Position numbers and translations under genes: made by a program. From the NCBI GenBank assembly GCA_019095985.1, contig CM032663.1:41393862-41457861 (forward strand): DNA of 64,000 nt, read 5' to 3'. The notes below the pieces were generated by a model, which worked only from the letters and a program-made list of their open reading frames with translations, made no database searches and was not told the origin of the DNA. Each line of letters begins with the position of its first letter. The stretch's first letter is position 1. The stretch comes from Streblospio benedicti (lineage: Eukaryota; Annelida; Polychaeta; Spionida; Spionidae). Of the stretch, positions 1 through 15,300 are shown one piece after another.

Positions 1-273
1 TGTTTATGTATTTAATTAATTTTTCCTCATTATTTTGCATTGTACATATTCATCATGTTCTTTTATCATCCAAGAAGTAGAAGTATGAATAATACAGTTA
101 TTCAAAAATTTTACATTTACAGTATTGAGTATTATTCTATCACAGTTAGTTTTTATTACGACTGCACAGTTTTATATAATATTTGTAATATAATTAAAAT
201 TTGTGAACTGTAATGAATATGTATGTCCTTTTATTGAAAATTAAGATTTTTTTTATTTCCACTGCAAATCTAG

Positions 274-315
274 CCATTTGAAGAAAGCATTGATAATGAA
301 TCAACTATAAAAATG
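274..315 (+). CDS. Candidate small exon of the ANKRD26-like gene
   Basis: A 42-base phase-0 segment reads PFEESIDNESTIKM. It is preceded by a T-rich tract and TAG and followed by GTAATA. Its acidic composition and 0-0 phase match the neighbouring exons. It is short enough that it could arise by chance. Confidence 0.45.
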
Positions 316-3300
316 GTAATATTAACATAATAAATGTTGTATGTGTCAATGTAGCCATTCCTAGCTGTAATTCCACTGTTAAGTGCATATTGCACTCAAA
401 GCTATTTCTTTCTTTGCTAGTTATCTGTTTATAGACAAACACTTTTTTATGTTATAAATGATATTCAGGTTTATAACATACATTTTCTATTGCATATTTC
501 ATACTTCATTTTCATTGCTCATTAAACATTGGTTTATTGAAATTTATTACCTTTATAAGGAGCATTCAAATATAGGTAGAAAGTAAGCTATATATTTTTA
601 CACACTATGCACTTGACAACATATGTAAGGTAAACAATCTCTTACCAATTGACTTGTGCCATGATATTTGTTTATGTTCGGAACTTTGGAAGATTGAATA
701 CAATGTACTTATGTTATTTGATATGCAAGTGAGAAAGTTATTCAGGAAGAACACTTCTGTATGTTATCAGAGGTCATTTTTTCTTTCATGTGATATCCCT
801 AAAGCAGCTCTTTGCAAATGAAAAAAAAAAATGTATCTCTTTATTAGGTCAATGTTTGTCACTGGTCATTCATCATGTTGTAATATAAATTCAATGATAA
901 GAGATGGAGCATATTCTAAATTTTATAAAAATATTTTGCTATGCTAAAAGTAATTATGATATGTTCATATATTATTTTACATGTACATTATACATCTGAT
1001 TTGGGAAAGTAAATATTTTCTGACTTTTAAATCTTGGCTAATCTAATATTCCTATTTAACATACCTTATTTAATGTGTATCTTTTTTAATGTTCACATGG
1101 GACAAAATGTACAAGCTTGTGTTTATAATTATGAATTGAATAACAATATGGAAAGGGACTACATACAAAGTTATTTTTCACATAGAAAAAATAGTTGAAT
1201 TACAGTTTTTTTTTTTTTTTTAAATTTCAAGAGCAATCATAGCATGTTTCCTTTTTCCTTTTATAATTCTGAATCCCATTCATATATTACATTCATTTCA
1301 TCTCTTCATATCTACTCTAGAAATCATTATCACCAATTAAACATTTTAATTATGTAAATTTAATTTTGAATATATTTAACCTATCATTGATCATCAATAA
1401 TATTCAAGGACACCAGTAATAATTTTTGTAATTTTCTCTAACAAGCTCACCATGGAGGAAAGTACAAATCAGATCACATATTCTTATATAATTGTAAAAG
1501 TCTTGATATTATACACATTTTCAGCATATGGTCTCATTTGTTTTGATTTTTCTATATTTTTAAACTTGAAGTATTGACATACTTAAACTTATTCACTATT
1601 ACATTTTGACTATATGCTTCAATATAGATGAAACTGTTTTAACAGTTTATCTGTAACTGTACATTATACCTTATTCCCTGCTATAATACGCAAACTGGGC
1701 AAATGATGAATTTTGCCCTTGGAATACTAATCTGGACCTCTAAAATACAGATTTTGGACATCGGGAATACTGATATCCACGAGAGGGGGTTGCCAGTCCT
1801 GTATTCACCCTACTGTGTGTATTCTGTTGGATGTATTGTATACTGCAGTGAGCAATTAATAAATGGAATCTTATGGTACTAGAGCTACCCATTTGGCATA
1901 ATGAATGTATTCTTATAGCGGCAAGCATCTATCCATCAAAAGTCACAACCTCCTTCAGAAGATGCAATCAAGGAAGAAGTTATTGAAGACCTAGTATCAC
2001 TTTCTCATGAAGGAGAAATTGATCTACAGGTTGTTGATGAGGTATACCAGTAGCTGTGTGTATCAAATGATTAGGTGTGGACTATTGTCGTGATAGACCA
2101 TGGTAGACTGGTTTTGCTGTACTAATACATTTATTTATTGTTGTATGAGGTTATTTCTTGCCAAAACTTAGGTATCTATCTGTTTTTTCTTCTTCAAGCT
2201 TGTTTCACTTCACACTAATCACTCTAATATTTCATTGGATATCGAATAGCCTACATTGAAGGATAAAAATTGAAAAGGGCTTATCTAAAGCATTTCGCTG
2301 TTATTAGATAAGTTTAGAGGTTAGCAGTTTTCGAGGTTAATAATTATTTTGACTTATAGTTGAAATGACAAAACTACCATAAGGATATCAATTTATTGTA
2401 TGTGTTAGTGTGTGTAAATTCTGAATTATATTAGTCTGTCTCTTTAGAGTTTGAACTTATTTTAGTGTTTACAAATGTACATGCATTGTATTGTCTATGA
2501 ATGTGCACAGATGAGTGTTTACCGGTATTTATGGTTTGTTTTTCTGTTAATTTAGTGATTTTAGTTAGAAACTCAACTAGATGTGTGCAGTTTATTTTTA
2601 TTTTCTAAACTAAAAGCTCTATAAAACAAAAAAATAATTAGATTTTCAAATGAAAGTAATAAGAAATCATGTCCTGAATTTTATGCTGAGTTGAACATTT
2701 GTTTCTTTCAGGAGCAGTTGCAGGTTATATAACTGAATGTCTACTATTTTCTTTTATTTTGATATCACATATGCTGGAGATGCCTCCATTCAAGTTCAAT
2801 TCATTGACACATATATTTATTTTTATTTAGATTTTGAATATTACATAATTGTGTCTGTCAAACATGTATACATTAAACATAACATTGATCATTATCAATC
2901 TAAACTTTATAGTTTCGGAAAATGAATTTGAGCAAAGGTAAATGATTTGAATATATACTGCTGCAAACAAGAATAGAATGCCTCATATTTGGATCAAATT
3001 TGACTGGGGTCTATGCTTAGCCTCATGGGTAACTTGCCATGCCAGGCAAGTTGGTAGCCATTTGAATTATTTGTATAACCTGTGTTATACTATATTCATA
3101 TTGCATATCATTCATTACAAAATGAATGCATAAAATGCATTCTTAATTTATATGCATTCAGAATCACCATAGATTGGGCAAGGTTGGCTATAAATTTACT
3201 TGCCTAACAGACACATGAACCTGCCAATGACCAGCTGACTAATAATGTAGAGGCCTGTTTGAGCAGAAATGATTTAAACGTATAAGAAAATATATTTTTC

Positions 3301-6300
3301 GATGATACATCTTTCAACAGTATAATGCACAAATTAAAAAAAAAGATTTTCTTTCTTGATGCAGGCAAGTGGAATAAGTCTGATGGAAGAGATGGATAAG
3401 CGATCCAAACATTGTAAGTAATGCATGATTTTAAAAAATTGCAAGTTATGCATGATTGTAATCCATAGGCTTTATGAATAATATGAAAATATACATGGAA
3501 CTAACTTACAAATTATAAATAAGTTCACTATTGTTGTTGTTTTCTTTATTTTTCATGTCGATTCATTTAATCAAAGAACTCTCACATGTACTTTTCAGCA
3601 AGTAGCAAAATACCCCTCCATTTTGGTGCATACAAAACTAAATCAATCAGCAACTTCTCTAAAATACCCAAATTATTGACATCTAAAGGTAAAAGCATAA
3701 ATTGCATGTTGGTGTAGAATTTGCGCGAGGTTCATAGTATGAAATAAATGTTAGCAATTGGTAAGGACAAATTGGTTTGATCCATGTGTTATTTATTTTT
3801 AAACTTTTTTATCCTGAATTTAATGGTGACAAAGGGAATATTGGTAGCATGTGATTATTACGGTTCACATCGTACTAGATTTGATCATATGATTTTAAAG
3901 CATGTTCTGGTACTTCGAGGAAGGTGAATGCCAATTTTGTAGTACATGTATGTAATTTTCAATGTTGCATTAATGCTTTATTATATTCATTTAATAGCTT
4001 CTATACTGGCTAAAATTTGCATGTATGCTATTGGTGTTGGTAGGTAACTGAATTCATGCTTCTTTACGTATATGAAGTAAAAATTTCATGATATGCACTC
4101 GGAGTATCAGATGTCCTGAAGAGACCGCTGACACATACCTATTCTCATTAAAAATTCTGACCAATCACAGGCTGTTAATCTATAATCATCACTGGCTGGT
4201 GATGAATATAAATGAGGTCAAGTAACCAATCACAGTTAAGTATCAGATGGGTGTGGCGGGTTCAACCAATCAGGTTGTTGGGTGTGGCGGGTTCAACCAA
4301 TCAGGTTGCAGTATTTAAACAGATCACATAAATTATGTTAATCCACTCTCAGGCGAAATATTTCAGAGGTCNNNNNNNNNNNNNNNNNNNNNNNNNNNNN
4401 NNNNNNNNNNNNNNNNNNNNNNNNNNNNNNNNNNNNNNNNNNNNNNNNNNNNNNNNNNNNNNNNNNNNNNNGTTTCTACTGATGTTCAGTTACAATCACA
4501 TTAAGCATCGTGCTTTTGCCTGTGGGTTATAAGAATGTTAATTTGTGAGTCATCTTTTTAGAGAAAAAATTATCAGCTATGCTTATTTGAAAATATATTT
4601 ATTGGATTTATTTGTATAATGACTTCACTAATTATGCAATAAATCCATGAAAACTTACACATCTTAGTATTTTGAGAATTAGCACTTCCCACTTCTTTTA
4701 TTGTCACCAGATGGCAGCACATGACCACATGATTCAAAGGAACAAATTAAATCATGTAAAATAATGTTCTAGAATGTAATAGTTCAAAAGTAGTCTACAG
4801 AAAGTCAAACCTTCTGGGCTGACAAACGCATCTAGAATACAACTGTTGAAAGCATTAACAGAGTTGAATTAATTATTCTGCACCTATGCCAACCCTTGAG
4901 CCCAGGGCAACACTAAGCAAGCAGAAAAATTCCCTGTGACTTGAGGGGATTTTGAAATTCCATTCATGTTCTTCTTTTCTGTCAGTCATAAGAAAAATGG
5001 TGTTGAAAATTTACGTGAAAGTCTCTTCAATGTGTGAATCATAATGCAAAAACCTCCAGCCTCATTGTCTAAATGATAAACATTTGTCTAAATGATAAAC
5101 ATTTCTTACTACAATAGCTTGAACGGGAAAGGCATCATTTATTTATACTAGTTTTATAGAACAATATTTATATGATTATTTTATGATAATCTTCAAGACT
5201 TGTAGATTTTATGGATTTATTGCAAAATTATTGAAGTCAATTTTAGCGAAGTTTATTGCATCCATTTTATGAGGTAGTGTTTTTGATAGATATACGTGTT
5301 TGTCCAAGGCCTTAAATTTGGGAATCCTCTTTAGGATCAAGAAATTCATAATACTCATAATCAAGAATTTACTTTTCTTAAGCTTATCTTACATGTGTGA
5401 TAGTAAAATGGATGAGTAATATATTTGTTGACAGTCAAACTATAGCAATTGGGATTCATCAGTGGTTGATGATGGTGAAGATTTGGGTGACGGAATCCAA
5501 GAAATAGTAACAAAAACTGAAACTACAACTGAAGTTCAGCCACTTGATATTAGTGACGATGACAGTGATGATGATCAGGATGTCAAAAATCCATTATCGA
5601 AGCCTGCTCAATCTGTTGAGAAAAGACCGCCTTTATTGATGGTGATTTTATGCAGATGCAAATTGTATTGTGTGCTGTGTTTTATGATAATGATTACCTG
5701 TCTGTCTACATCAATAGCTTTTATGAATTACTGGTGCCGTGCTATTATAGTTTTTTTCCTTTTCTCTTACAAAACATTGATTGGCTTTTATTGATAGCTC
5801 TTATCAGCTGAATTTCCACTAATAACGGTCACCGCTGACATTTAGAGGAACAATTTTCTTTGCAGCATTTGAAATAAAGATAGATGTTCTATATAGGTAA
5901 TTCTACTGTTATGAATGATTCATCTAAAATATTTACTTTGGCATTTCTTTGGGTGTCAATTCTGATGTTTGATTACTAAAAGCACATTTATTTTCAAATA
6001 GTTTCACCTTGCTGTGTACATAGTGCATTTTATCAACATACTTATGATGATTTATTTTGGTACTTAAGTTATAACTTAAATTTAGAACTCAATATACAAC
6101 AAAAATTGTTGTACCCTTGCTTGAATTATCAATTTGTTAGACATAATGATTTTGCCTGTAAGGAGTTTAACTATATTGATTGTGCTGCATACAATTTTAA
6201 ACCTTTGCACTGCATGCTTTTTTATCTCACCAATTTTGCTTGCTTTTTGCCAACTTTTAGTCCCAAAATGTAAGCAGTTGGGGTGACAGTGATGATGATG

Positions 6301-9300
6301 ACATACCAGAAATACCCAAAATCCCTAGTAAAGATGCTAAGGTGAGGTCGAGAGCACACTTTTCTTTTAATATTGTGTGAAAGATAATGACAGAACTGAG
6401 ACAAAAATGCCTGGTCACACTTTCAATAATTGTGTCATCTGCTGCCATGATATGAACTGTTGAACGCGTGCGTATGCCAGGTAATTGTAACGTAAAATTG
6501 GAACATGATGAAGCAGAAAAGATTTGGCATTTGAATTGTACCAATCAATGATGTAATATGCATATCTGCAATACGTTTCGTTTTTGAAAAATTGTCTTTG
6601 TCACTTTTCTGAACATGTTCATTGATTTTAAAATATGAGAACTAGCACAATGTGTTATGAATATGTTTGCATGTTTAACAATTCTATTGATTATACTTCC
6701 ATATTTTATGATATTTTTGCATTTTGTCGAACCATTTTTACAGGAAAAAGATGCCAATGCTCAGGCACCTAAATCTAACAGTCCAAGTCAAGAGGTAAGG
6801 TTAAAATCTTTTGACCGACGTAGATATCAAAGCATTTACTATGATGTTTCTGAATTCATAACATATTATTCTTTAATTCTAGTGATCAGTGATTTATTGA
6901 ACTTAAAGTAGAATGAAGTTTGACTATGAGTGTTGACTAATACGCAGTTCTGATTCCTTTAGAAGCTAGAATTTAACATGGCTTGTTTTATAAATCATAA
7001 TTATTATTAGGATGAGGCAAATTTGCTCTCTCCGCCAACCCCTTTTGCCTCAACAGATGATGTCACTGAAATGAAGGAGGTAAAGCATAAAGATGTACAT
7101 GGATTTTTTTCTCTTAGAAGTGGCTTTTAGATACTTAGACAACACATTTTATTAACAGTCTTTGTTTCCTTGTTTATACTACTAATCTATAGCTACATTA
7201 TTTGATAACGATAGTCGTATAGTCTATCTATCATGGGTACTTGCACTGTGGTAGGTTAATTTATTCCTGTAGATTTGGAGATGTCTTCCACGATTGTTTT
7301 GACTATGTCCCATACGTTATAGACATAGTGTCACTATAGTTTTCGGACATTTACATGTAATTTCTTGGGCTATCATGCTCTATAACTTCTTGATAATCCA
7401 GACAAGGGTATCATGCACCCGTCGTAATAGCCACGAGTGCTGAACATAGAATGTTTCATTTTCATGAATTATTTTTGACTTGAGATGCGGTCGGGATATT
7501 GGAAATAAAGTGCTTTGTGTAAACACTTTAATTTTGTGCATTTAGTTGTAGAATAACAGGCTAATAATATTTTATTAGTTTTCAGAACACAGTGTTATAA
7601 ATTAAAAAACCATATTCATGCTCAAAATGTCATATTTGTAATAGGCTCATGCAATGGTCTGATCCGACTCATCAAAGACTGCATTTGGCTAATACAAATT
7701 GCCTTAATGCACTCACCTGGTATACTATATGTATCGGACATTAGAGGTAATAAAGGTGGAAGCCGTGAGCTCTTGCTGTGGGAGTAAAACCTACAGTACA
7801 AGTACCCATTGGCATTCTATCCATGATATATAAACATGTACTATTCATGTGAATTTATGCCCATTGTTTTTAATCTAGTGTTGCAGAGCGGATTTTGAAT
7901 GTGCATTTATTCCTGTGATTGCATTATTTCATTTATTTGTGGCAAAAGAAAACAAATCAAAGGGTTGTTACTATATGAAACTTGAAATTTATGATCACTT
8001 GTCTTTGTTGTAACTGTCAATATATTTGTGAAGACTGTAGTTTCTCTTATTTTTCACATATCTATTTAAGTATTTTCCAGTATCTTGATTGTTAACAAGA
8101 AGTTGACAACAAGTTACTCTTTACAGGTTGCATTTTTGTACATATATCTGCACTGGGAGATACAATAATGTTTTATGTTCAATCAAATTTGATAATAAAA
8201 GAGTGCACAAGCACACAAAGATTGTTGAGCCAACACAATGTTTATACATCTGAAAAATAAATATATATATAATTGGTGAACTACTAGGCTTACAAGACTC
8301 AACTGTAGTTATCAATTTAGCAATAGAAAAAAAACAACAGAATAATAGTGTTTCATGTTTATTATTGGTTTAATTTTTCTCTTCGCTTATAGGCTGATGA
8401 TCGTTGGGATAGTGAATCAGATATTCCTTCTACACCAAAAGTTCCTTCTCAAAAGATATCATTACCAATCAAATCAAATAAAGTTGAGCAAGAATCTTTA
8501 CTTGATGTAAGTATATCTCATCTAAATTTTGATTGGCAATATGTTGTTTTTTTTCAGGTTTTTTTTCTGTTTTTTCTTTTTTTTTGCTGTTCGTTAGTTC
8601 TCACCAGTACTCTGTAAGTGCAAGCCTCTGGATTCAATTGAAAAATGTTATTAATTTAATTTTTTATGTGTGTTGCCTTAAGTGTAATTAAAAGGAGTTT
8701 CTTTTCTGCAAACACATCCAATATGAATATATGGAAGTGGATAGTGAAGCAATGAAAGTTGATAGTGATTGTTTTTGATGAGTTTAGTATATGATGCTCA
8801 TCTAATGTAATTACTGGATGCATGTACATTGTAGTAGAAAAGCTATGGTCTCTGCCTCTTGGAAGTTGCTCTATGTTTAACTTAAAAAATAATCTGCAAT
8901 TTTCTTTCATAATTGACCTATTATACAATTGTTATAAATATCTAATAAAATTTCAATCCAACCAGGATGATTGGGACACAAGTTCGGAAATTGAAAGTAT
9001 TGAAGGAGCACCAAATAATTTTATCGGCTTATCGCCCCAGTTACAACCTAAAATTTTGAAACCATCACCTCTTATTGATGAAAAAGTTTTTGATAAAAAT
9101 ACTGGTGCTGTTTCGGATGTGCAACCATTCAACATGACTGTAGAGGTATATGTATGATGTGTACAGTCAGTGTAGGAGAGGATTTTGTTTTCACATTGAG
9201 CTAATCTGTGCTGTTTGTCCCTAACCTGTGTGAATTCAAAGATCATATTACTAACAATTATTTGTACATATTTCTATGAAGGAGCTCAGGTCAAATTAAC

Positions 9301-12300
9301 AAAATAGTAAAAATATTTACATTCACATTTCTTTCTCAATTTTGTATTTTATACAAATTATCCCATGGGTAATGGTTACTTTACACACATTTTCAAATGT
9401 ACATATCATGACAACTTATAAAAATGAATTGCTTGTGTGTATTTCACATATTGTATTTCTCTTTTTTATTTTTACTATTTTTCTGTTCTTAACTAGCTTA
9501 CTTTTTTGTAGATTGTTTTAGTCAAATCCGAATACAGCTTTTACGTTTAAATCAGGCTGATCGGAATACATGTACTGTTTATATCAAAGATATTCCCTAC
9601 TGTGTACAGTTTTTAAATTTATTGAATTTATTTTTATATGAACATTTGCCCACAAGTTTTACTTTAATATTTTTGTTTCAATATGAACTGTTTGCCTTAA
9701 TAATGGCTTCACATTGGCCAGTGCTGTTGATTTTGACGGAATTGATACACAGAAGTCATAAAGAAAATAACTTACTATCGAGATGACATTTGAATGAAAA
9801 GTCATTGGATTTTTAGTTGTTTATAAGATTGATCAATTTTTCAAGCGAGAATTGAGAATGATCAGAGAAGCAAAAATATTTGTTTAGCCTCTGTTTGCTT
9901 GTACTCATCTCTGCAAATTTCACTCTAATAGCTTATTCTTTGTTTTCTTTCTCTGTTGTTTTTGTGTAGGATGATGATTGGGATAGTGATATAGAAAGTA
10001 AACTAGATCCTTCATCTGGAAAATCAGGACTAAATGAAATATCTAAGGTAATATTTTTAACAGTTTTAAGTTAAGAAAATAAGATAGCTGTAGATCATGA
10101 AAGATGTTCATGAAGAATGAACTTAATTAATAACGCTAAAGTGGACAAAGAAATTGTTTTCTATAAATTAAACTTCATTTACCTTGAACAGTAGAGTGGT
10201 ATTTTGTGCATTTATTGTAAATTTCAATGTACCAATTTTCTAAATTCATTCAAGAACTCTAATTTTTTGGTCTGGATTAAAAAGAGTGAGTTATTCTGTC
10301 TCCTGAATTCTTTGAATTGACTAACACAATGCTTTTTTTTTATCGTAATTTTATTTGGAAATAAAACATAATTTTCATAACTTGAAGAAAAAAAATGATT
10401 CATGATGGGTACAAATCATTAAAACATATTTTGAAAGTTTTTTAAAGATGATTGAAAGTTAATAATGATTATTGGGCTACTAATTTAAGGAACTACAATT
10501 ATTTCATTACATCAACATGTAGATGAATTACTTTTCCTTCTTCAGATGATGTTACCTTTCCTTATATTTGGATTGTTGTTGGATTGTTGTTGTCTCTTTT
10601 GAAAGTGAATTTTTGTTTTTCTTAGTCATAATACATTTTACTTTGTATTTTTTGATTTCTTTATTATTTGATATACCAACATGACAGTTTGTTATATGAA
10701 ACATTTCGACTTTGGGGATTCAATAAAATAATTCGATCTCTATGGCATAGTACATGTATATCATCAGGTAATGCCTGATCCAAGTATCAATTTGGGGTGT
10801 ATAATATTTTTCAGGTATTAATGTATTTTCAAATGTTTAAGTCTGTACTTTTTGGTCATCTTTGATTGATTGTCTAAGAATAGCAGTTCTAATCAACTTA
10901 AAAAGCAATGCACATAGTTGTGTTGAACATCTGATGTGAATTTTATCAGAAAAAAATGTATAGGTCTTTTCCAGACACAACAAGAACTAAATCAGTTATT
11001 GACTTTAGCAACTTTTATTTATATTATTGAATGGATAGTTACATGTAGAAATGACGTCCTTGAATGCCTAATTTACTTCTTTAATGCATAATTCATTTCC
11101 ATTATCTATTCATTTTCAATATCATGCAAGTTAATCATCCATGTCTCTGATTTAAGCACTGTAGTAGCTATCATTTTGAGTAAAAGGGATATTTTAGCAA
11201 TAAATGTAGTCCAATTGAATTATCAAATTGTGATTACCTTTTCTCTTAAATCTGTGCTGCCTTTGGATTGTGAGCAGCAGAAAGAAAACCATGGTTTACC
11301 AAAGGAAAGACAAAGTAGTCAAGATGCATCTGCTAATGTTGGTGATGAAAATGATGAGAGTGAATCAGATTTTAGCATGAATTCGGCTGGAAAGCAAGAA
11401 CTTGAAAATGTTGATCCTCTTCTAATGAAGAGAATTAAGAAAAGTGGTCTTGTAGATGAATCACCACGGTCATATACGAGGGATGAGATACTAAGCAATG
11501 ATAAAGACTTTGAATCACCAAGGGAAGATGAGAAAGATGATTATATTGATGGTGCAAATAAAGATGAGATGAAGGAAGAAAAAGACGTAGTGGATGTAAA
11601 TGAAGATGATGAAAATAAACAAGTGAAGAAAGAAGAAGAATCTTGGACAGAAATAGAAGAATCTAGTTTAGATATTAAGATTAAGCCATTGAAAATGAAA
11701 CGTGAGCAAATTCAAAATGCTGATGGTGATGATAGCATCAAAGAAGACCAAGATCAAAATGATGAGGGTCAGCAAAAGAAAGATGAAACCGATGTGGGAG
11801 AAAGTGAATTTGAATCAGATTTTAGTTTAAGTATAAATATAAAACCTTTGAAATTGACCAGAACTGTTGACATTCCTATTGATGATGTGGTTGATGATGG
11901 AAATAAAAGTAAAGAGTTTGAAAATGTAGAGAAAAGTGAAACTGATGATGACTTAGATGATTTAAAAAGTAATGAGAGCTTCCATATTGATATAAAACCT
12001 TTGAAATTCACTAAAACTGTTGACATTCCAATTGATGATGAACATGATAGGAATGCAATGGAAGATAATGAAAATATGGAAACCAAAAGAGATGAAGAGC
12101 AAGATCAAACAGGTGATGAGTTGGAGGATGAAATTGACAATAACATTCTTGATGATGTAAAAGGTGGTAGTGATGCATTCATGAAAAGTGAAAAGAATAT
12201 TGAGAATGATGATATAAGCTCTGAAGAAAGTTCAAACGTTTCAGATGAGTGGCAAGCTGCTTTAAATACTGTCAAGAAAGTAGAAATTGAATCTATAGCC

Positions 12301-15300
12301 ACCAGTGTTTCAACTTCAATTGCAAAAGATGTTGAGAATTACACTTGTCAATCCCCAAAAGAAGAGCGCATTACAGTATTTCCAGATGAGGAAGATCTCT
12401 CTGTGCCAATGAAAGAAGAATTAGTGGTACAAAAAGAAAGTGAAGATAAGCCAAATGCAAGTTTAACTGAGCAGCAACAAGTATCAAGGAAAAGCAGCAA
12501 ACAAGAATCTGAAGATGAATGGAAGGCAGCACTCTCTATTGTTGGCAAAGAATTTCATGAAAACTCGAAAGAATTTACACATCTCTCTGCAGAGGTGAGA
12601 ATTGCTGACAGTCTCATCTGTACTTGTATATTTGATGTACATATGATCATAACAAATATCACAGCTACAAAATAATATTGCGCACAAATATAGAAATATT
12701 CACCCTTTATAAATCTTTGGTTGTCGGTGTAATATTCTTACTTTATAATGATTTGATTTCTTTCATTTGTTACTTTCTGGGCGTTAGATGTCCATATTTC
12801 ATTTAATTGTGTTTGTCAGTGGTCTTTTTATTAAAGATTATGCTCAGCGGCCAAACAGTCCGTTTTGATTAAAGTGATATGATGTGTTTTGTGCACTCAG
12901 ACAAATGTACTCATCCAAACAAGTCTAATAGATGACCTGTACATAATAAGAATCACCTCATGATAAACTGTAGCTAAAATGTCCAAACACAATAAGCCCT
13001 AAGTAAATAGAATGATTTTTGTTAGTCACAAATAAATGGTGCACAAAAGAAGTCCCCTATATGTATACCTGCAATATTAAATTGCATATCTGCTGTTAGA
13101 AATGCATGATATGTCTAGCTAAATTCATCTGATTATGTAATTGCATGTGACTTAAAGTCAGGATGTCCTATTCCTATATATTTGTAAGTATATGGCCATA
13201 TATGAACATCATAAATCTTTATATCCATACACTTAAAACTGAAAAGGCATCGTTTATTGATAACAATTACAGAATTATCGCTTTTATGACTGAGCATTAT
13301 CTTTAACTCTTTAATAACTCTATTTTGAGCTAATATTTTGTTCTATCATAATGTAGTTTTTATTATTTCATGTGTGTTTTGTTTTATTTGGGCGAATCAT
13401 AGAACATTATTATTTGAAGAACACCATGTAGAATTATTTCTGAATGGATTTTGCTTCATTTGTGGGTACATACCGGGTCTGAGGTCAAATGGTTGTGGAT
13501 TGGAATTTTATAAGGGTAGTTTTATTGGGTCAACATCACGTAAGATTAACTTGCAACTATTAAAATTAATCCTTTACAAGCAACTTTTTGTCAAAATTTC
13601 TTCTAATCTTACAATTGTGGTATTACAATTTGAAATGTTAGTTTGACTCAGATGCTGAAATTTCTATCCTTTTGCATTTGATTACAATTTACAGGTTACT
13701 GAAGCCCACTTATTTTGACACAGATAATCACTTTGAAATTTGATGATTTTCAAAATAATTTTAACTTAAGTTTTACTAATACTATTTATGTAAATCACTT
13801 GAACATTTGCATTTTAATAGTTACAGGAAAAATATAACATACAATAGTATTAAGTACTAGTATTAGTTAAATTCTGTTTGAGGGTAGATGTAGAGAATTA
13901 ATATGAAATACATTATACCAATAAATTTATGTTAGTAAATTGATTAAAAGTCATTCCACATAAAAGTTATGTGTTAAATATATGTATATATCATATATAA
14001 TATTTAATCTATACAACTGGATTATGTACAATGGAAACAGACGTTTCATATGGCATCTGCTATATTTCTTCAGTATTGTGACATACGACGTAATATACTA
14101 TATTGACATAACCCCAAGATGGGCGGGGGGTTACTTTGGTGCTGCTTTGCCAGAGCTGGGTCCCACGCGGAATATAGTATATTACGTCGTACGCCACAAC
14201 ACTGAAGAAATATGGCAGATGCCATATGAAACGTCTGTTTCCATTGTACACAATCCAGTTGTATAGATTAAATATTATATATTATATATTAACCTGGATG
14301 TTTAATCTTCATGTTATTATATGTATATATCGTTTGTAACACAATATTGTCATTATGTAGTTGTTAAGTGATTTTGCTTTGTTAATTAATAAGTTACAAT
14401 TTTACCATATCCAGTAATACAGTGCTGACTGCTTAAGAAGGATTCAAAGAAAAATATAAAGAATTATGTTACGATTACTTTTGTTTCTCTGCAATTTCTT
14501 CTCATGTTTTCTCTTGTTAAGAACATGATACTTTCTGTTGCTTCCAAAAGTTCCTGATTTTCTTCTTGTTTCACCAGAAGTTACATGATTTCCCTTTTTT
14601 CTGCTTAAACTATACATTTTTGTCGGAGGTTCCCCGTAATAAAAAGAACTTTCATAACTCGAGGTACACTCTGGCCATTTTAAGTTTAAATGGGTGTCTG
14701 GATATCTTCCGCACTTTTCAGCCTCATTTTTGTTGTTGCTGTGCCAGAAATGTCTTGATAACACTTGACCACGTTTCAATATTCATGTAGATAAACGACC
14801 AAAGATGGATACTAATGTGTGAAAATTGCAGAAATTACTGTTTTTTACGTGTTTTCTATTCATTTCATAAGTCATAGTTTTGGCTATTTAGCAATTCCAA
14901 AAAACCATCGTGAACGTAACTTTATTACGAAATGTTTCAATTTATTATGTTGTATTAGGCTGGTTTCTCCAATTTCTTTATGATTTCGTGTTGTTCTTAT
15001 GCAGTCAGTACTGTGTCAAGGCATAAAACTATTGTTGAAATTATTAAACTCTAATTGCAATCAATTTAGTCTAACTCTAGTGTGTGTTTTTTCTTCAGAA
15101 AGATGATGCTAATATTGATCAACCCAATTCATCGAGAAAGGTAATTCTCAATTTTAAATTGATAGTAATTTAGATTGTTGAATGGAGGTGGTAGTCAAAT
15201 ATGCATATTGGGTGAATATGCAAAAAGCTGAGGTTTTTATTTTCAGTTAATCTTGGAAGGTTGTGGTGATTTGAATTTTTAAAAGATAGATTATATGCTA

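Noticed and set aside
5642-5794. Continuation of the exon frame from 5435 as a membrane-like tail
   Set aside because: The hydrophobic Tyr/Phe/Cys-rich text begins exactly after a GT donor and looks like translated intron.
11769-12548. Three minus-strand frames rich in Ser and Phe
   Set aside because: Shadows of the acidic 1.3-kb plus-strand exon, with repeats that mirror the IKPLK copies.
13982-14266. Plus-strand 94-codon frame with hydrophobic start
   Set aside because: It lies entirely within the inverted-repeat element, and the same text appears mirrored on the other strand.
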